A DNA stretch of 64,000 nucleotides, taken from NCBI GenBank assembly GCA_005777185.1, contig SXNL01000242.1, forward strand, positions 1 through 64,000, given 5' to 3'. The first letter of the stretch is position 1; every line of letters starts with the position of its first letter. The position numbers and the translations under genes are program-made. Below the pieces are notes generated by a model that was given only the letters and a program-made list of their open reading frames with translations, ran no database searches and was not told the DNA's origin. Below, in pieces: positions 52,086 through 61,759 of the stretch. This DNA is from Myxococcales bacterium. Its GTDB lineage: Bacteria; Myxococcota_A; Polyangia; Polyangiales; Polyangiaceae.

Positions 52086-54206
52086 ATGAAGGCCGCCGCG
52101 GGGCCGCACGCGGGCGTGTCCCTCGATCTCACCGGGATCGAGGCGATCAACGCGGCGGACCTCCTCGCGGGCCACGCGGAGCCCATCCCGTGGAAGACGG
52201 GTCAGGTCGGCGTCGTGGCGCCGCTCGACGGCTCGGCGGACGGCGGACAGCGAACCACGGACGGCGGCCGGCGGACGGCGGCCGGCGGACGGCGGACGGC
52301 GGACAGCCGACAGCGGCCGGCGGACAGCGGATGCGCCTCCGGGGCCTGCGGCTGCAAGGCCACGCCGGCGAAGTCCTCGTCGGCCATGGCGACCGCCGAG
52401 CGCTCGCGCACGGCCGAGATCGCCGCGATGCTCGGGATGGCCGACGGCGGCACCGCCGCCACGCCGGGCAAGAAGCAGAAGATCGATCCGAAGCTCCCCG
52501 GCTCGGGCATCCCGCCGCGGCGGTCGATCCGCGTCCTCCTGTGGGTGCGCCGCGTCTCGCAGGTCGGCTTCCTCGCCATCTTCCTCTACTTCCTCTTCCA
52601 GACGGCGTTCCGCGGCAACTTCGCGGCGAGCGCCGACACGCAGGTGCGGCTCCCGCTCCCCGTCGAGGCCTTCCTGCTCGCCGATCCGTTCGTCGCGGCG
52701 ATGACCCTGCTCTCGACCCACACCGTGTACCGCGGCCTCCTCTGGAGCCTCGGGCTCCTCGCGCTCACGCTCGTCTTCGGGCGCGTCTTCTGCGGGTGGA
52801 TCTGCCCGTTCGGGACCCTGCACCACTTCTTCGGCTGGATCCTCCCGTCGCGCCGCGGACGCGGTGCCGCCCGCGTGGAAGCGAACAAGACCCGCGGCTA
52901 CCAGCGCGCGAAGTACTACCTGATGTACGCCTTCCTCCTCGCGTCCGTCGGCGGCAGCGCGATCGGTGGGCTCTTCGATCCCATCTGCGTTGCGGTCCGG
53001 TCGATCGGCCTCGGCGTCATCCCCGCGGCGCAGTACCTCACCGGCCGTGGCCTCGGCGCCGCGCAGAACATCCCCGCGCGGCCGATCCAGGCCGCGGCGG
53101 ACCACTCGCAGGACTTCCTCGCGAAGACGGTGTGGCAGTCGCACCAGTTCTACTTCCACCAGACGTGGCTGATCCTGTTCCTCCTGGTGGCGGTCCTCTT
53201 CGCGAACCGCTTCATCCCGCGCTTCTGGTGTCGCGTGCTGTGCCCGCTCGGCTCGTTCCTCGGCGTGTTCGCGCGCTTCGCGCTCTTCGGGATGGAGAAG
53301 GACCACGCGAAGTGCACGGACTGCAACCTCTGCCTCGTGAACTGCCAGGGCGCGGACAGCCCGCAGGGGGGCGTGAAGTGGCGGCAGGACGAGTGCCACG
53401 TGTGCCTCAACTGCGAGAACGCTTGCCCGGAGGATGTCATCAAGTTCCGCATCCTGCCCAGCCGCGCGAGCACGACGACGGTGCCGGATCTCCAGCGCCG
53501 CACGCTCCTCGCCACCGCGGCCGCCGGCGCGGCGTTCATCCCGGCCGCGCGGGTCGCCGACTCGCTCGACGTGAACTACCACGCGAAGGTCATCCGCCCG
53601 CCCGGCGCCGTCGAGGAGCGCGCCTTCCTCGAGCGGTGTATCCGCTGCGCCGAGTGCATGAAGGTGTGCCCGAACAACGCCCTCCACCCCGCCTTCTTCG
53701 AGAGCGGCGTCGAGGGCGTGTGGACGCCCATCCTCATCGCCCGCATCGGCTACTGCGAGCACTCGTGCGTGCTCTGCGGCCAGGTGTGCCCGACGGGTGC
53801 CATCCAGAAGATCACCGAGAAGGAGAAGCTCGGGCTCGGCACGCCCCCGGTGAAGATCGGCACGGCCTTCTACGACCACGGTCGCTGCCTCCCCTGGAGC
53901 ATGCAGACGCCTTGCATCGTCTGCGAGGAGTTCTGCCCCACGTCGCCCAAGGCCATCTGGGTCGAGGAGGTCGAGGCCCCCGTCCGCGACAGCAAGCCCG
54001 GCGCGAACGGGGCCGAGCCCGCGATGAAGACGGTCAAGCTGCAGCGCCCCCACGTCGACCCGGCCCTGTGCATCGGGTGCGGCGCCTGCGAGAAGGTCTG
54101 CCCCGTCCAGGATCAACCCGCCGTGTACATCACGAGCGTCGGCGAGAGCCGCTCGAAGAGCAACGTCATCCTGCTCGAGAACACGAACTACAACCAGAAG
54201 AGCTGA
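52086..54206 (+). CDS. Fused NapH-NapG-like polyferredoxin membrane protein
   Basis: The 706-residue protein combines two proteins that are usually separate. Residues 1-140 are a poorly conserved tail with a repeat-coded linker and a Cys cluster (GCASGACGC, 82-90). Residues 150-400 hold four to five membrane helices and two C-x-x-x-C-P motifs (236-241, 382-387), as in NapH/MauN. Two ferredoxin motifs follow (410-420, 437-447). A Tat-like Q-R-R-T-L-L-A-T-A-A-A at 470-480 marks the start of a NapG/MauM-like half. That half has four more Cys clusters (518-528, 557-568, 601-617, 662-672), so six 4Fe-4S sites are possible. It should pass electrons from quinol to a periplasmic partner. DUF362 is encoded one base upstream. 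Confidence 0.88.
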   Translation: MKAAAGPHAGVSLDLTGIEAINAADLLAGHAEPIPWKTGQVGVVAPLDGSADGGQRTTDGGRRTAAGGRRTADSRQRPADSGCASGACGCKATPAKSSSAMATAERSRTAEIAAMLGMADGGTAATPGKKQKIDPKLPGSGIPPRRSIRVLLWVRRVSQVGFLAIFLYFLFQTAFRGNFAASADTQVRLPLPVEAFLLADPFVAAMTLLSTHTVYRGLLWSLGLLALTLVFGRVFCGWICPFGTLHHFFGWILPSRRGRGAARVEANKTRGYQRAKYYLMYAFLLASVGGSAIGGLFDPICVAVRSIGLGVIPAAQYLTGRGLGAAQNIPARPIQAAADHSQDFLAKTVWQSHQFYFHQTWLILFLLVAVLFANRFIPRFWCRVLCPLGSFLGVFARFALFGMEKDHAKCTDCNLCLVNCQGADSPQGGVKWRQDECHVCLNCENACPEDVIKFRILPSRASTTTVPDLQRRTLLATAAAGAAFIPAARVADSLDVNYHAKVIRPPGAVEERAFLERCIRCAECMKVCPNNALHPAFFESGVEGVWTPILIARIGYCEHSCVLCGQVCPTGAIQKITEKEKLGLGTPPVKIGTAFYDHGRCLPWSMQTPCIVCEEFCPTSPKAIWVEEVEAPVRDSKPGANGAEPAMKTVKLQRPHVDPALCIGCGACEKVCPVQDQPAVYITSVGESRSKSNVILLENTNYNQKS
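52230..52335 (+). repeat. GGCGGAC-rich imperfect tandem repeat inside a gene
   Basis: About 105 bases consist of irregular copies of ggcggac, ggcggacagc and ggcggccggcgga. They code for a low-complexity DGG/RRTA linker at residues 49-84 of the NapH-NapG-like protein. The same unit appears once more at 61048-61063 in an intergenic position. It looks like an expanded short repeat that has stayed in frame. Confidence 0.75.
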
Positions 54207-54242
54207 AAAAAAACCGGCTCCGGCGTACGCTGACCCTCTGCC

Positions 54243-55292
54243 ATGCCGAAGAACGACACCTTTCTCCGCGCGTGCAGGCGCGAGGCCGTCCCGTACACGC
54301 CCGTGTGGATGATGCGTCAGGCCGGGCGGTACATGGCCGAGTACCGCAAGCTCCGCGAGACGCGCACTCTCCTCGAGCTCTGCAAGACGCCGGAGCTCGC
54401 GCTCGAGGTCACCCTGCAGCCGCTCCGCCTCGGCTTCGACGCGGCGATCCTCTTCGCGGACATCCTCCTCCCTCTCGAGCCGATGGGGGCGTCGTTCGAG
54501 TTCGCGAAGGGGGAGGGCCCCGTGATCCACGAGCCCATCTCGCGCGTGGAGCAGATCGACGCGCTTCGCGTCATCGATCCCCAGGAGGGCCTCGGCTACG
54601 TGATGCAGGCGATCCGCCTCCTGAAGGGCGAGCTCTCGGTCCCGCTCATCGGCTTCGCGGGGGCGCCGTTCACGCTGGCGAGCTACCTCGTCGAGGGGGG
54701 AAAATCCGCGCACTTCGTCAAGACGAAGCGCCTGATGTACGAACAGCCGGCCGCGTGGAGCGTCCTCATGGGCAAGCTCGCGGAGGTCGTCCGCCGCTAC
54801 CTGCACGCGCAGATCGACGCGGGTGCCGACGCGGTGCAGCTCTTCGACTCGTGGGTGGGCCAGCTCTCACCCGCGGACTACGAGGAGCACGTGCTCCCGC
54901 ACGTCGCGCACATCCTCTCGGATGTCGAGACGCGGGGCGTGCCCGTGATCCACTTCGGGACGGGCACCGCGACCCTCCTCGAGCTGCAGCGACGCGCCGG
55001 CGGCACCGTGATCGGCCTCGACTGGCGCACCCCGCTCGCCGACGGGTGGCGTCGCGTGGGTCACGATCGCGGCGTGCAGGGCAACCTCGATCCCACCGTC
55101 CTGTTCGCGGGCGCGGATCTCGCGCGGCGTCACGCGAAGCGGGTGCTCGACGCGGCGGAGGGCCGTGCGGGGCACGTGTTCAACCTCGGCCACGGCATCC
55201 TGCCGGAGACCCCGGTGGACACGGTGAAGGCCGTGGTCGATTTCGTGCACGAGACCAGCGAGAGGCGTCCGCGAGGTCCGAGCGTGGGATGA
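54243..55292 (+). CDS. hemE: Uroporphyrinogen decarboxylase
   Basis: The 349-residue protein is a complete HemE: PVWMMRQAGRYMAEYR, the substrate-binding FADILLPLEPMG, GFAGAPFTLASYLVEGG, and the C-terminal FNLGHGILPETPVD. It removes four carboxyl groups from uroporphyrinogen III to form coproporphyrinogen III. It starts at ATG 54243, 36 bp after the NapH-NapG-like gene, and overlaps hemH by four bases (ATGA). The order hemE-hemH-hemY is the same as in Bacillus subtilis and suggests one heme-biosynthesis operon. Confidence 0.97.
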   Translation: MPKNDTFLRACRREAVPYTPVWMMRQAGRYMAEYRKLRETRTLLELCKTPELALEVTLQPLRLGFDAAILFADILLPLEPMGASFEFAKGEGPVIHEPISRVEQIDALRVIDPQEGLGYVMQAIRLLKGELSVPLIGFAGAPFTLASYLVEGGKSAHFVKTKRLMYEQPAAWSVLMGKLAEVVRRYLHAQIDAGADAVQLFDSWVGQLSPADYEEHVLPHVAHILSDVETRGVPVIHFGTGTATLLELQRRAGGTVIGLDWRTPLADGWRRVGHDRGVQGNLDPTVLFAGADLARRHAKRVLDAAEGRAGHVFNLGHGILPETPVDTVKAVVDFVHETSERRPRGPSVG

Positions 55293-56209
55293 CCGACACG
55301 GCCATCGTCCTCATCGGTCACGGCACGGTGGAGGATCTGGACGATCTGCCCGCGTTCCTCGGGAACATCCGGCAAGGACACGCCGCGCCCCCCGCGCTGG
55401 TGGCGGAGGTCCGGCGGAGGTACGAGGCGATCGGCGGACGGTCGCCGCTCCTCGACATCTGCCGCGCGCTCGCCGGGAGGCTCGAGGCGGTGATGCGCGT
55501 CCCGGTCGCCGTCGCGTCGAGGCTGTCCACGCCGACGCCGGGGGACGTCCTCGCTCGGCTGGCCGCCGGAGGCACGAGGCGGATCTGCGCGATCCCGCTC
55601 GCCCAGCACTCGAGCCACGTGTACCGCGCCGCGATGGTGGCCGCGCGCGACGGGCTGGCCCTCCCCGGTCGCGCCCCGCTGGCGCTGGCGTGCGCCGCGA
55701 ACTGGGGGGGCCGGGCCGATCTGGCCAATGTGTATGCTGCACGTATTCACGAGCTGCTTCCGCCGGATCGCGCGGGCACCCACGTCCTCTTCACGGCGCA
55801 CAGCCTCCCGATGGCGGTGCTCGACGCGGGTGATCCCTACGAGGCCGAGGTGCGCGCGGCCGCCGCGAACGTCGCGACGATCCTGGGCCTGCGGGACGAG
55901 GAGCATGACGTGGCCTTCCAGAGCCAGGGCGCGCCCACGGGTCGCCCGGTGGCGTGGCTCGGCCCCGACCTCCGCGCGGCCCTCGAGGTCGCGCGAACGA
56001 GGGGCAAGACACACGTCGTCGTGAGCCCGATCGGCTTCCTCGCCGACCACGTGGAGATCCTCTACGATCTCGACGTCGAGGCTCGCGCGTGGGCCGCCGA
56101 GCTCGGGCTCTCGTTCTCGCGCGCGCGCTCGCCCAACGCGGACGACGATCTCGTCCTCGTCTTGCGCGGCGTCGCCGAGGAGCTCCTGGCGCGGGACATC
56201 TGGTCGTGA
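55289..56209 (+). CDS. hemH: Ferrochelatase
   Basis: The 306-residue protein inserts ferrous iron into a porphyrin. Family segments are IVLIGHGTVEDLDDLPAFLG, VFTAHSLPM-type LFTAHSLPMAVLDAGDPY with the metal-binding His, AFQSQGAPTGRPVAWLGPDL, and SPIGFLADHVEILYDLDVEA with the conserved Glu. Length matches bacterial ferrochelatases. Its ATG overlaps the hemE stop and its TGA overlaps the hemY start, so the three are translationally coupled. Whether the substrate is protoporphyrin IX or coproporphyrin III cannot be told from the sequence. Confidence 0.93.
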   Translation: MTDTAIVLIGHGTVEDLDDLPAFLGNIRQGHAAPPALVAEVRRRYEAIGGRSPLLDICRALAGRLEAVMRVPVAVASRLSTPTPGDVLARLAAGGTRRICAIPLAQHSSHVYRAAMVAARDGLALPGRAPLALACAANWGGRADLANVYAARIHELLPPDRAGTHVLFTAHSLPMAVLDAGDPYEAEVRAAAANVATILGLRDEEHDVAFQSQGAPTGRPVAWLGPDLRAALEVARTRGKTHVVVSPIGFLADHVEILYDLDVEARAWAAELGLSFSRARSPNADDDLVLVLRGVAEELLARDIWS

Positions 56210-57654
56210 GGCGGCGGCTGCGCGTGATCGTCGTCGGCGGAGGCATCACCGGCCTCTCGGTGGCGCACGCCCTGGAGTCGACGCTCGAGGGGATCGACGC
56301 GGACGTGACGCTCCTCGAGGCGTCCGAGCATCTGGGCGGGAACATCCTGACGGAGAAACGGAGCGGGTTCGTCCTCGACGCCGGCCCCGACGCGTGGGTC
56401 GCAACCAAGCCGCACGCCACGCGGCTCGCGCGCGAGCTCGGCCTCGAGAAGGAGCTCATCGGCACCAACCCGGATACACGCAAGGTCTACATCGCGCATG
56501 CCGGCCGCCTCCACGCCATGCCGGAGGGGCTGGTGCTCGGCGTGCCCACCGCGGTTCGCCCGATGGTCGAGACGGAGCTGTTCTCGTGGGACGCGAAGCT
56601 CCGAATGGGCCTCGACCTCGTGATCCCCCCGCGGAGGTTCGGCCCGGACGACGACGAGTCCATCGCGGACTTCGTCGGGCGGCGCCTCGGCGAGGAGGTG
56701 TCGGATCGGCTCGTCGGGCCGCTCCTCTCTGGCATCTTCGCCGGTGACGCCGAGGCCCTCTCCATTCGCGCGACCTTTCCGCAGTTCGTCGAGGCCGAAG
56801 CCAAGTACGGCTCGCTGATCCGCGCGATGCGCGCACAGGCACGCGAGCGCGCGGCGGCCGCCGGGGGCGCCAGCGTGAAGCCCCCCAGCATGTTCGTCTC
56901 CCTCGCGGGCGGGATGGCCGATCTGCCGACCACGCTCGCGCACAAGCTCCGGTTCGCGACCGTCGAGACGTCGTCGCCGGTCGAGGTGGTCGAGCGCCTG
57001 CCGCTCGGGGATGCGCGTGGCCCCTGGCTCGTCCAGACCCCGGGCGCCGATCGCTTCGCGGACGCCGTCGCCCTCACGGCCCCCCTTCACGTCGCGGCCC
57101 GCCTCGTCGGCGCCGAGGATCCCAGCCTCGGCGCGGCGCTCTCCGACTTCCACTACGCCTCCACGGCCACCGTGTTCCTGGGCTACAGGCGCCGCCAGGT
57201 GGCGCACCCCCTCGACGGCGTGGGCTTCATCGTGCCGCGGTCCATGCAGCGCCCGATCCTCGCCTCCACGTGGGTCTCCAGCAAGTGGAGCCACCGCGCG
57301 CCCGCGCAGCACGTGCTGCTCCGGGTCTTCCTCGGCGGCGCGCACGGCGAGCACGTGCTCGATCGCGAGGACGACGATCTCCTCGGGCTGGCCGAGTCCG
57401 AGCTCGACCGGCTCATGGGGCTGTCGGCGCCACGCGTCCTCGGCAGGGTCTTCCGTTTCCCGCGGCGTAGCCCCCAGCCGGTCGTCGGTCACCTGGGCAA
57501 GGTCGCGCGGGTCCGTCGCCTGCTGGCGGATCGCCCGGGCCTCTTCGTCGCGGGCAACGGCTTCGAGGGGACGGGCATCCCGGACTGCATCAAGCAGGCC
57601 GAGGCCGTGGCCGAGGAAATCCGCGACCTTGCGCGCGCCGACCAACACCCGTAG
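56206..57654 (+). CDS. hemY: Oxygen-dependent protoporphyrinogen/coproporphyrinogen oxidase (HemY type)
   Basis: The 482-residue flavoprotein has the N-terminal FAD motif V-V-G-G-G-I-T-G-L-S and the family segment HLGGNILTEKRSGFVLDAGP. The C-terminal FVAGNGFEGTGIPDCIKQAE is the second FAD contact. It matches the HemY/PPO enzymes known from Myxococcus, which oxidise protoporphyrinogen IX with O2. GTG 56206 overlaps the hemH stop as GTGA and is the right start for the nucleotide-binding fold. The enzyme is membrane-associated without transmembrane helices. The PRPP synthetase-like gene follows after 12 bp. Confidence 0.95.
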   Translation: MRRRLRVIVVGGGITGLSVAHALESTLEGIDADVTLLEASEHLGGNILTEKRSGFVLDAGPDAWVATKPHATRLARELGLEKELIGTNPDTRKVYIAHAGRLHAMPEGLVLGVPTAVRPMVETELFSWDAKLRMGLDLVIPPRRFGPDDDESIADFVGRRLGEEVSDRLVGPLLSGIFAGDAEALSIRATFPQFVEAEAKYGSLIRAMRAQARERAAAAGGASVKPPSMFVSLAGGMADLPTTLAHKLRFATVETSSPVEVVERLPLGDARGPWLVQTPGADRFADAVALTAPLHVAARLVGAEDPSLGAALSDFHYASTATVFLGYRRRQVAHPLDGVGFIVPRSMQRPILASTWVSSKWSHRAPAQHVLLRVFLGGAHGEHVLDREDDDLLGLAESELDRLMGLSAPRVLGRVFRFPRRSPQPVVGHLGKVARVRRLLADRPGLFVAGNGFEGTGIPDCIKQAEAVAEEIRDLARADQHP

Positions 57655-57666
57655 AACGAGGGGCCC

Positions 57667-58581
57667 GTGTCGAAGAAGATCGTCTTCACCATCTCGAGCT
57701 ACGCCTACATGGCGGACGCCTTCGTCGCGGAGGGCGGATTCGACCGGGGCGCGATCGAGCGCAGGACCTTCCCCGACGGCGAGCGCTACCTCCGCCTCCT
57801 CGACGACGCGTGGGGGCGAGACGTGGTCCTCCTCGGCGGGACGCCGACGGACGGAGACTGGCTCGAGCTCTACGATCTGGGCTGCGCGATCTCGCGATCG
57901 GGTGCGCGCTCGCTCGCGATCGTGATGCCGTACTTCGGGTACGCCACGATGGAGCGCGCCGTCTTTCCCGGCGAGGTGGTGACCGCGAAGAGCCGCGCGC
58001 GGCTGATCTCGGCCATCCCTCCGTGCGAGGGCGGATCGCGGGTGTTCCTCTTCGACCTGCACACGGACGGCATCGAGTTCTACTTCTCGGACAACCACAC
58101 CACGCGACACCTGTATGGTGCACCCATCGTCACTTCGTCCGTGAAGGCGATGATGGGGGACACGCCCTACGTGCTCGGGGCGACGGACGCGGGCCGCGCG
58201 AAATGGGTCCAGAGCCTCGCGCGGTCGCTCGGCGTCGAGCCGGCGTTCGTCTACAAGAAGCGGGATCCGTCGACGGGCGGGCTCTCCGTGACGGGCATCA
58301 ACGCCGACGTGAGCGGCAAGGACGTCGTGCTCTACGACGACATGATCCGCACCGGCTCGTCCCTCGTGCAGGCCGGCCGCGCGTACCTCTCGCAGGGGGC
58401 CGCGCGCGTCCACGCGATCGCGTCGCACCTCGTCCTCCCGGGCGATTCGCTCGAGAAGATCCGCGCGGCGGGGGTCTTCACCCACCTCGTCGGCACGGAC
58501 TCGCACCCCGGCTCGCGGCGGCTGCCGCCCGAGGACGTGGTGAGCGTCGTGCCGCTCCTGGTCGGCGCGATCGGGCGGTGA
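57667..58581 (+). CDS. Ribose-phosphate pyrophosphokinase-like protein
   Basis: The 304-residue protein resembles PRPP synthetases: ERRTFPDGERYLRL, MPYFGYATMERAVFPGEVVT (the flexible ATP loop region), DLHTDGIEFYF and the PRPP-binding VLYDDMIRTGSSLV. The canonical enzyme makes PRPP from ribose 5-phosphate and ATP. The catalytic loop is less basic than in standard Prs proteins, so a specialised paralog is possible. GTG 57667 is the only sensible start. It ends the heme operon, and its stop directly abuts the stop of the convergent membrane protein gene (tga/tca). Confidence 0.85.
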   Translation: MSKKIVFTISSYAYMADAFVAEGGFDRGAIERRTFPDGERYLRLLDDAWGRDVVLLGGTPTDGDWLELYDLGCAISRSGARSLAIVMPYFGYATMERAVFPGEVVTAKSRARLISAIPPCEGGSRVFLFDLHTDGIEFYFSDNHTTRHLYGAPIVTSSVKAMMGDTPYVLGATDAGRAKWVQSLARSLGVEPAFVYKKRDPSTGGLSVTGINADVSGKDVVLYDDMIRTGSSLVQAGRAYLSQGAARVHAIASHLVLPGDSLEKIRAAGVFTHLVGTDSHPGSRRLPPEDVVSVVPLLVGAIGR

Positions 58582-59217
58582 TCAGCCGTACCCGTAGGGC
58601 GTGAACGGCCCCGTCGCCGCCGAACGGGCGGCGTCGATCTCGCGTGCAGCGGCGTCGATCTTCGACATGAACGCGTACCAGAGGAACGGCATGACGATCG
58701 GGAAGGCGAAGTAGGAGATCCCGGCCGCGATGGCGAGCCCCTTGGGGGCGGGCGGGCCGGCCGCGTGCTGCACGCGCAGCCGGTCCACCGCGTCGCAGAT
58801 CCCGCAGGTGATCACGAACATCCAGTAGAAGTGGAAGTAGGGGATGAGGAGGAAGAAGCCGGCCATGCCCGGGGTGATCCAGTTCTTCCAGTGGCGCGTC
58901 CACCGTTCGTGAGCGGGCAGCCACGTCCAGGTCTTCACCACCCACCCGATCGCGAAGGGGATCAGCGCGTAGATCATCAGCGAGGCGAGCACGATCACGA
59001 CGAGCCCGATCGGACCGAGGTCGCCCGCCGGCTCGCCCATCTGCCGGTCCATGTCGTCGAGAATCCCCGCCGTCATCAGCGCGCCGCCGGCGAGCCACCC
59101 GAGGCTCATGAAGATGGCGACACCGAGGTACCCGCCGCGGATCCACCCCGGCGCCGAGGGCCCGCCGGCCGGCGAAACCGAGGGGGGCATGGCGCGGTAG
59201 AAGGGAGGGGCGTTCAC
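58582..59217 (-). CDS. Uncharacterised membrane protein (four helices)
   Basis: The 211-residue protein has four hydrophobic segments: GGYLGVAIFMSLGWLAGGAL (about 28-47), GLVVIVLASLMIYALIPFAIG (about 72-92), MAGFFLLIPYFHFYWMFVITC (about 118-138) and GISYFAFPIVMPFLWYAFM (about 166-184). A conserved-looking HERWTRHWKNWITPG precedes the third. The two Cys (ITCGICD) lie near the end of helix three. I do not recognise the family. It is 84 bp downstream of the second mutase gene and could be expressed with it. Confidence 0.65.
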   Translation of the reverse strand: MNAPPFYRAMPPSVSPAGGPSAPGWIRGGYLGVAIFMSLGWLAGGALMTAGILDDMDRQMGEPAGDLGPIGLVVIVLASLMIYALIPFAIGWVVKTWTWLPAHERWTRHWKNWITPGMAGFFLLIPYFHFYWMFVITCGICDAVDRLRVQHAAGPPAPKGLAIAAGISYFAFPIVMPFLWYAFMSKIDAAAREIDAARSAATGPFTPYGYG

Positions 59218-59301
59218 GGTCGTGATGGTACGCTCGCCCGTCGACTTTTTCCCCTCAAAGCGTGTGCGGCTCGGCGCACGCTCGCGAGGGCCGCCTCTCG
59301 G

Positions 59302-61020
<1,719 letters not shown>

Positions 61021-61064
61021 GGGCAGATATTACCACGCGCCGCCACAGGCGGCGGACAGCGGAC

Positions 61065-61754
61065 CTACTTCCCCTCCGCCGCCTTCAACGCCTCTGCCTC
61101 CGCCGCCGCCTCCGCCTTCGCGGCGCGACGCTCCTTCAGGTACTCGATGACGCCGGGCATGATGGAGATCAAGATGATCAGCAGGATGACCCGATGGAAG
61201 TTCCGCTTGATGATGTCCATCTGCCCGAAGAAGTACCCTGCACCGAACATCAACACGACCCAGGCGATGGCGCCCGTGATGTTGAAGAGGATGAACCTGC
61301 GGTAGTTCATCGCCCCGGCCCCGGCGACGAACGGTGCGAACGTCCGCACGATGGGGACGAAACGGGCGAAGATGATGGTCTTGCCGCCGTACTTGGCGAA
61401 GAACTTCTCCGTCTTCACCAGGTGCTTCTTGTTGAACAGGCGGGACTTCTCGCTCTTCATCACGCGCGGGCCGATGGACTGGCCCACGTGGTAATTGACC
61501 GTGTCCCCGACGATCGCGCTCACGATGATGCCGGTCGCGAGGACCCACGGGTTGAGCTGCCCGAGCGACGACACCGCGCCGGCCGCGAAGAGGAGGGAGT
61601 CGCCGGGCAGGAACGGCGTCACCACGAGTCCCGTCTCGCAGAAGACGATGAGGCAGAGGATCGCGATGGTCCAGCCCCCGTACTGGGCCGTCAGATCGGT
61701 CAGGTACTTGTCGAGGTGGAGCGCGATGTCGACGAGCTTCTTCAGCGATTCCAT
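61065..61754 (-). CDS. DedA-family membrane protein
   Basis: The 229-residue protein shows the DedA/SNARE-associated pattern: GLVVTPFLPGDSLLFAAGAV, then G-D-T-V-N-Y-H-V-G and F-A-R-F-V-P-I-V-R-T-F-A-P, with re-entrant and membrane helices. DedA proteins act as lipid (undecaprenyl phosphate) or phospholipid flippases and support membrane homeostasis. The C-terminus is a charged Ala/Lys/Glu-rich helix. ATG 61754 is five bases after the stop of the PP2C gene, so the two are co-transcribed. The mutase gene is 44 bp downstream. Confidence 0.93.
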   Translation of the reverse strand: MESLKKLVDIALHLDKYLTDLTAQYGGWTIAILCLIVFCETGLVVTPFLPGDSLLFAAGAVSSLGQLNPWVLATGIIVSAIVGDTVNYHVGQSIGPRVMKSEKSRLFNKKHLVKTEKFFAKYGGKTIIFARFVPIVRTFAPFVAGAGAMNYRRFILFNITGAIAWVVLMFGAGYFFGQMDIIKRNFHRVILLIILISIMPGVIEYLKERRAAKAEAAAEAEALKAAEGK

Positions 61755-61759
61755 GAGAC

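Noticed and set aside
52230-52335. CRISPR-like tandem array
   Set aside because: Units are short, irregular and without unique spacers, and the stretch stays in the reading frame of a protein.
52190-56209. Open frame of more than 1300 codons on the plus strand across several genes
   Set aside because: Only its last 307 codons are real (hemH from 55289). The rest overlaps the iron-sulfur protein and hemE in another frame and has shadow-type composition.
61021-61064. Cobalamin riboswitch upstream of the second mutase gene
   Set aside because: The gap is only 44 bp and no B12-box-like sequence is visible there or before the first mutase.
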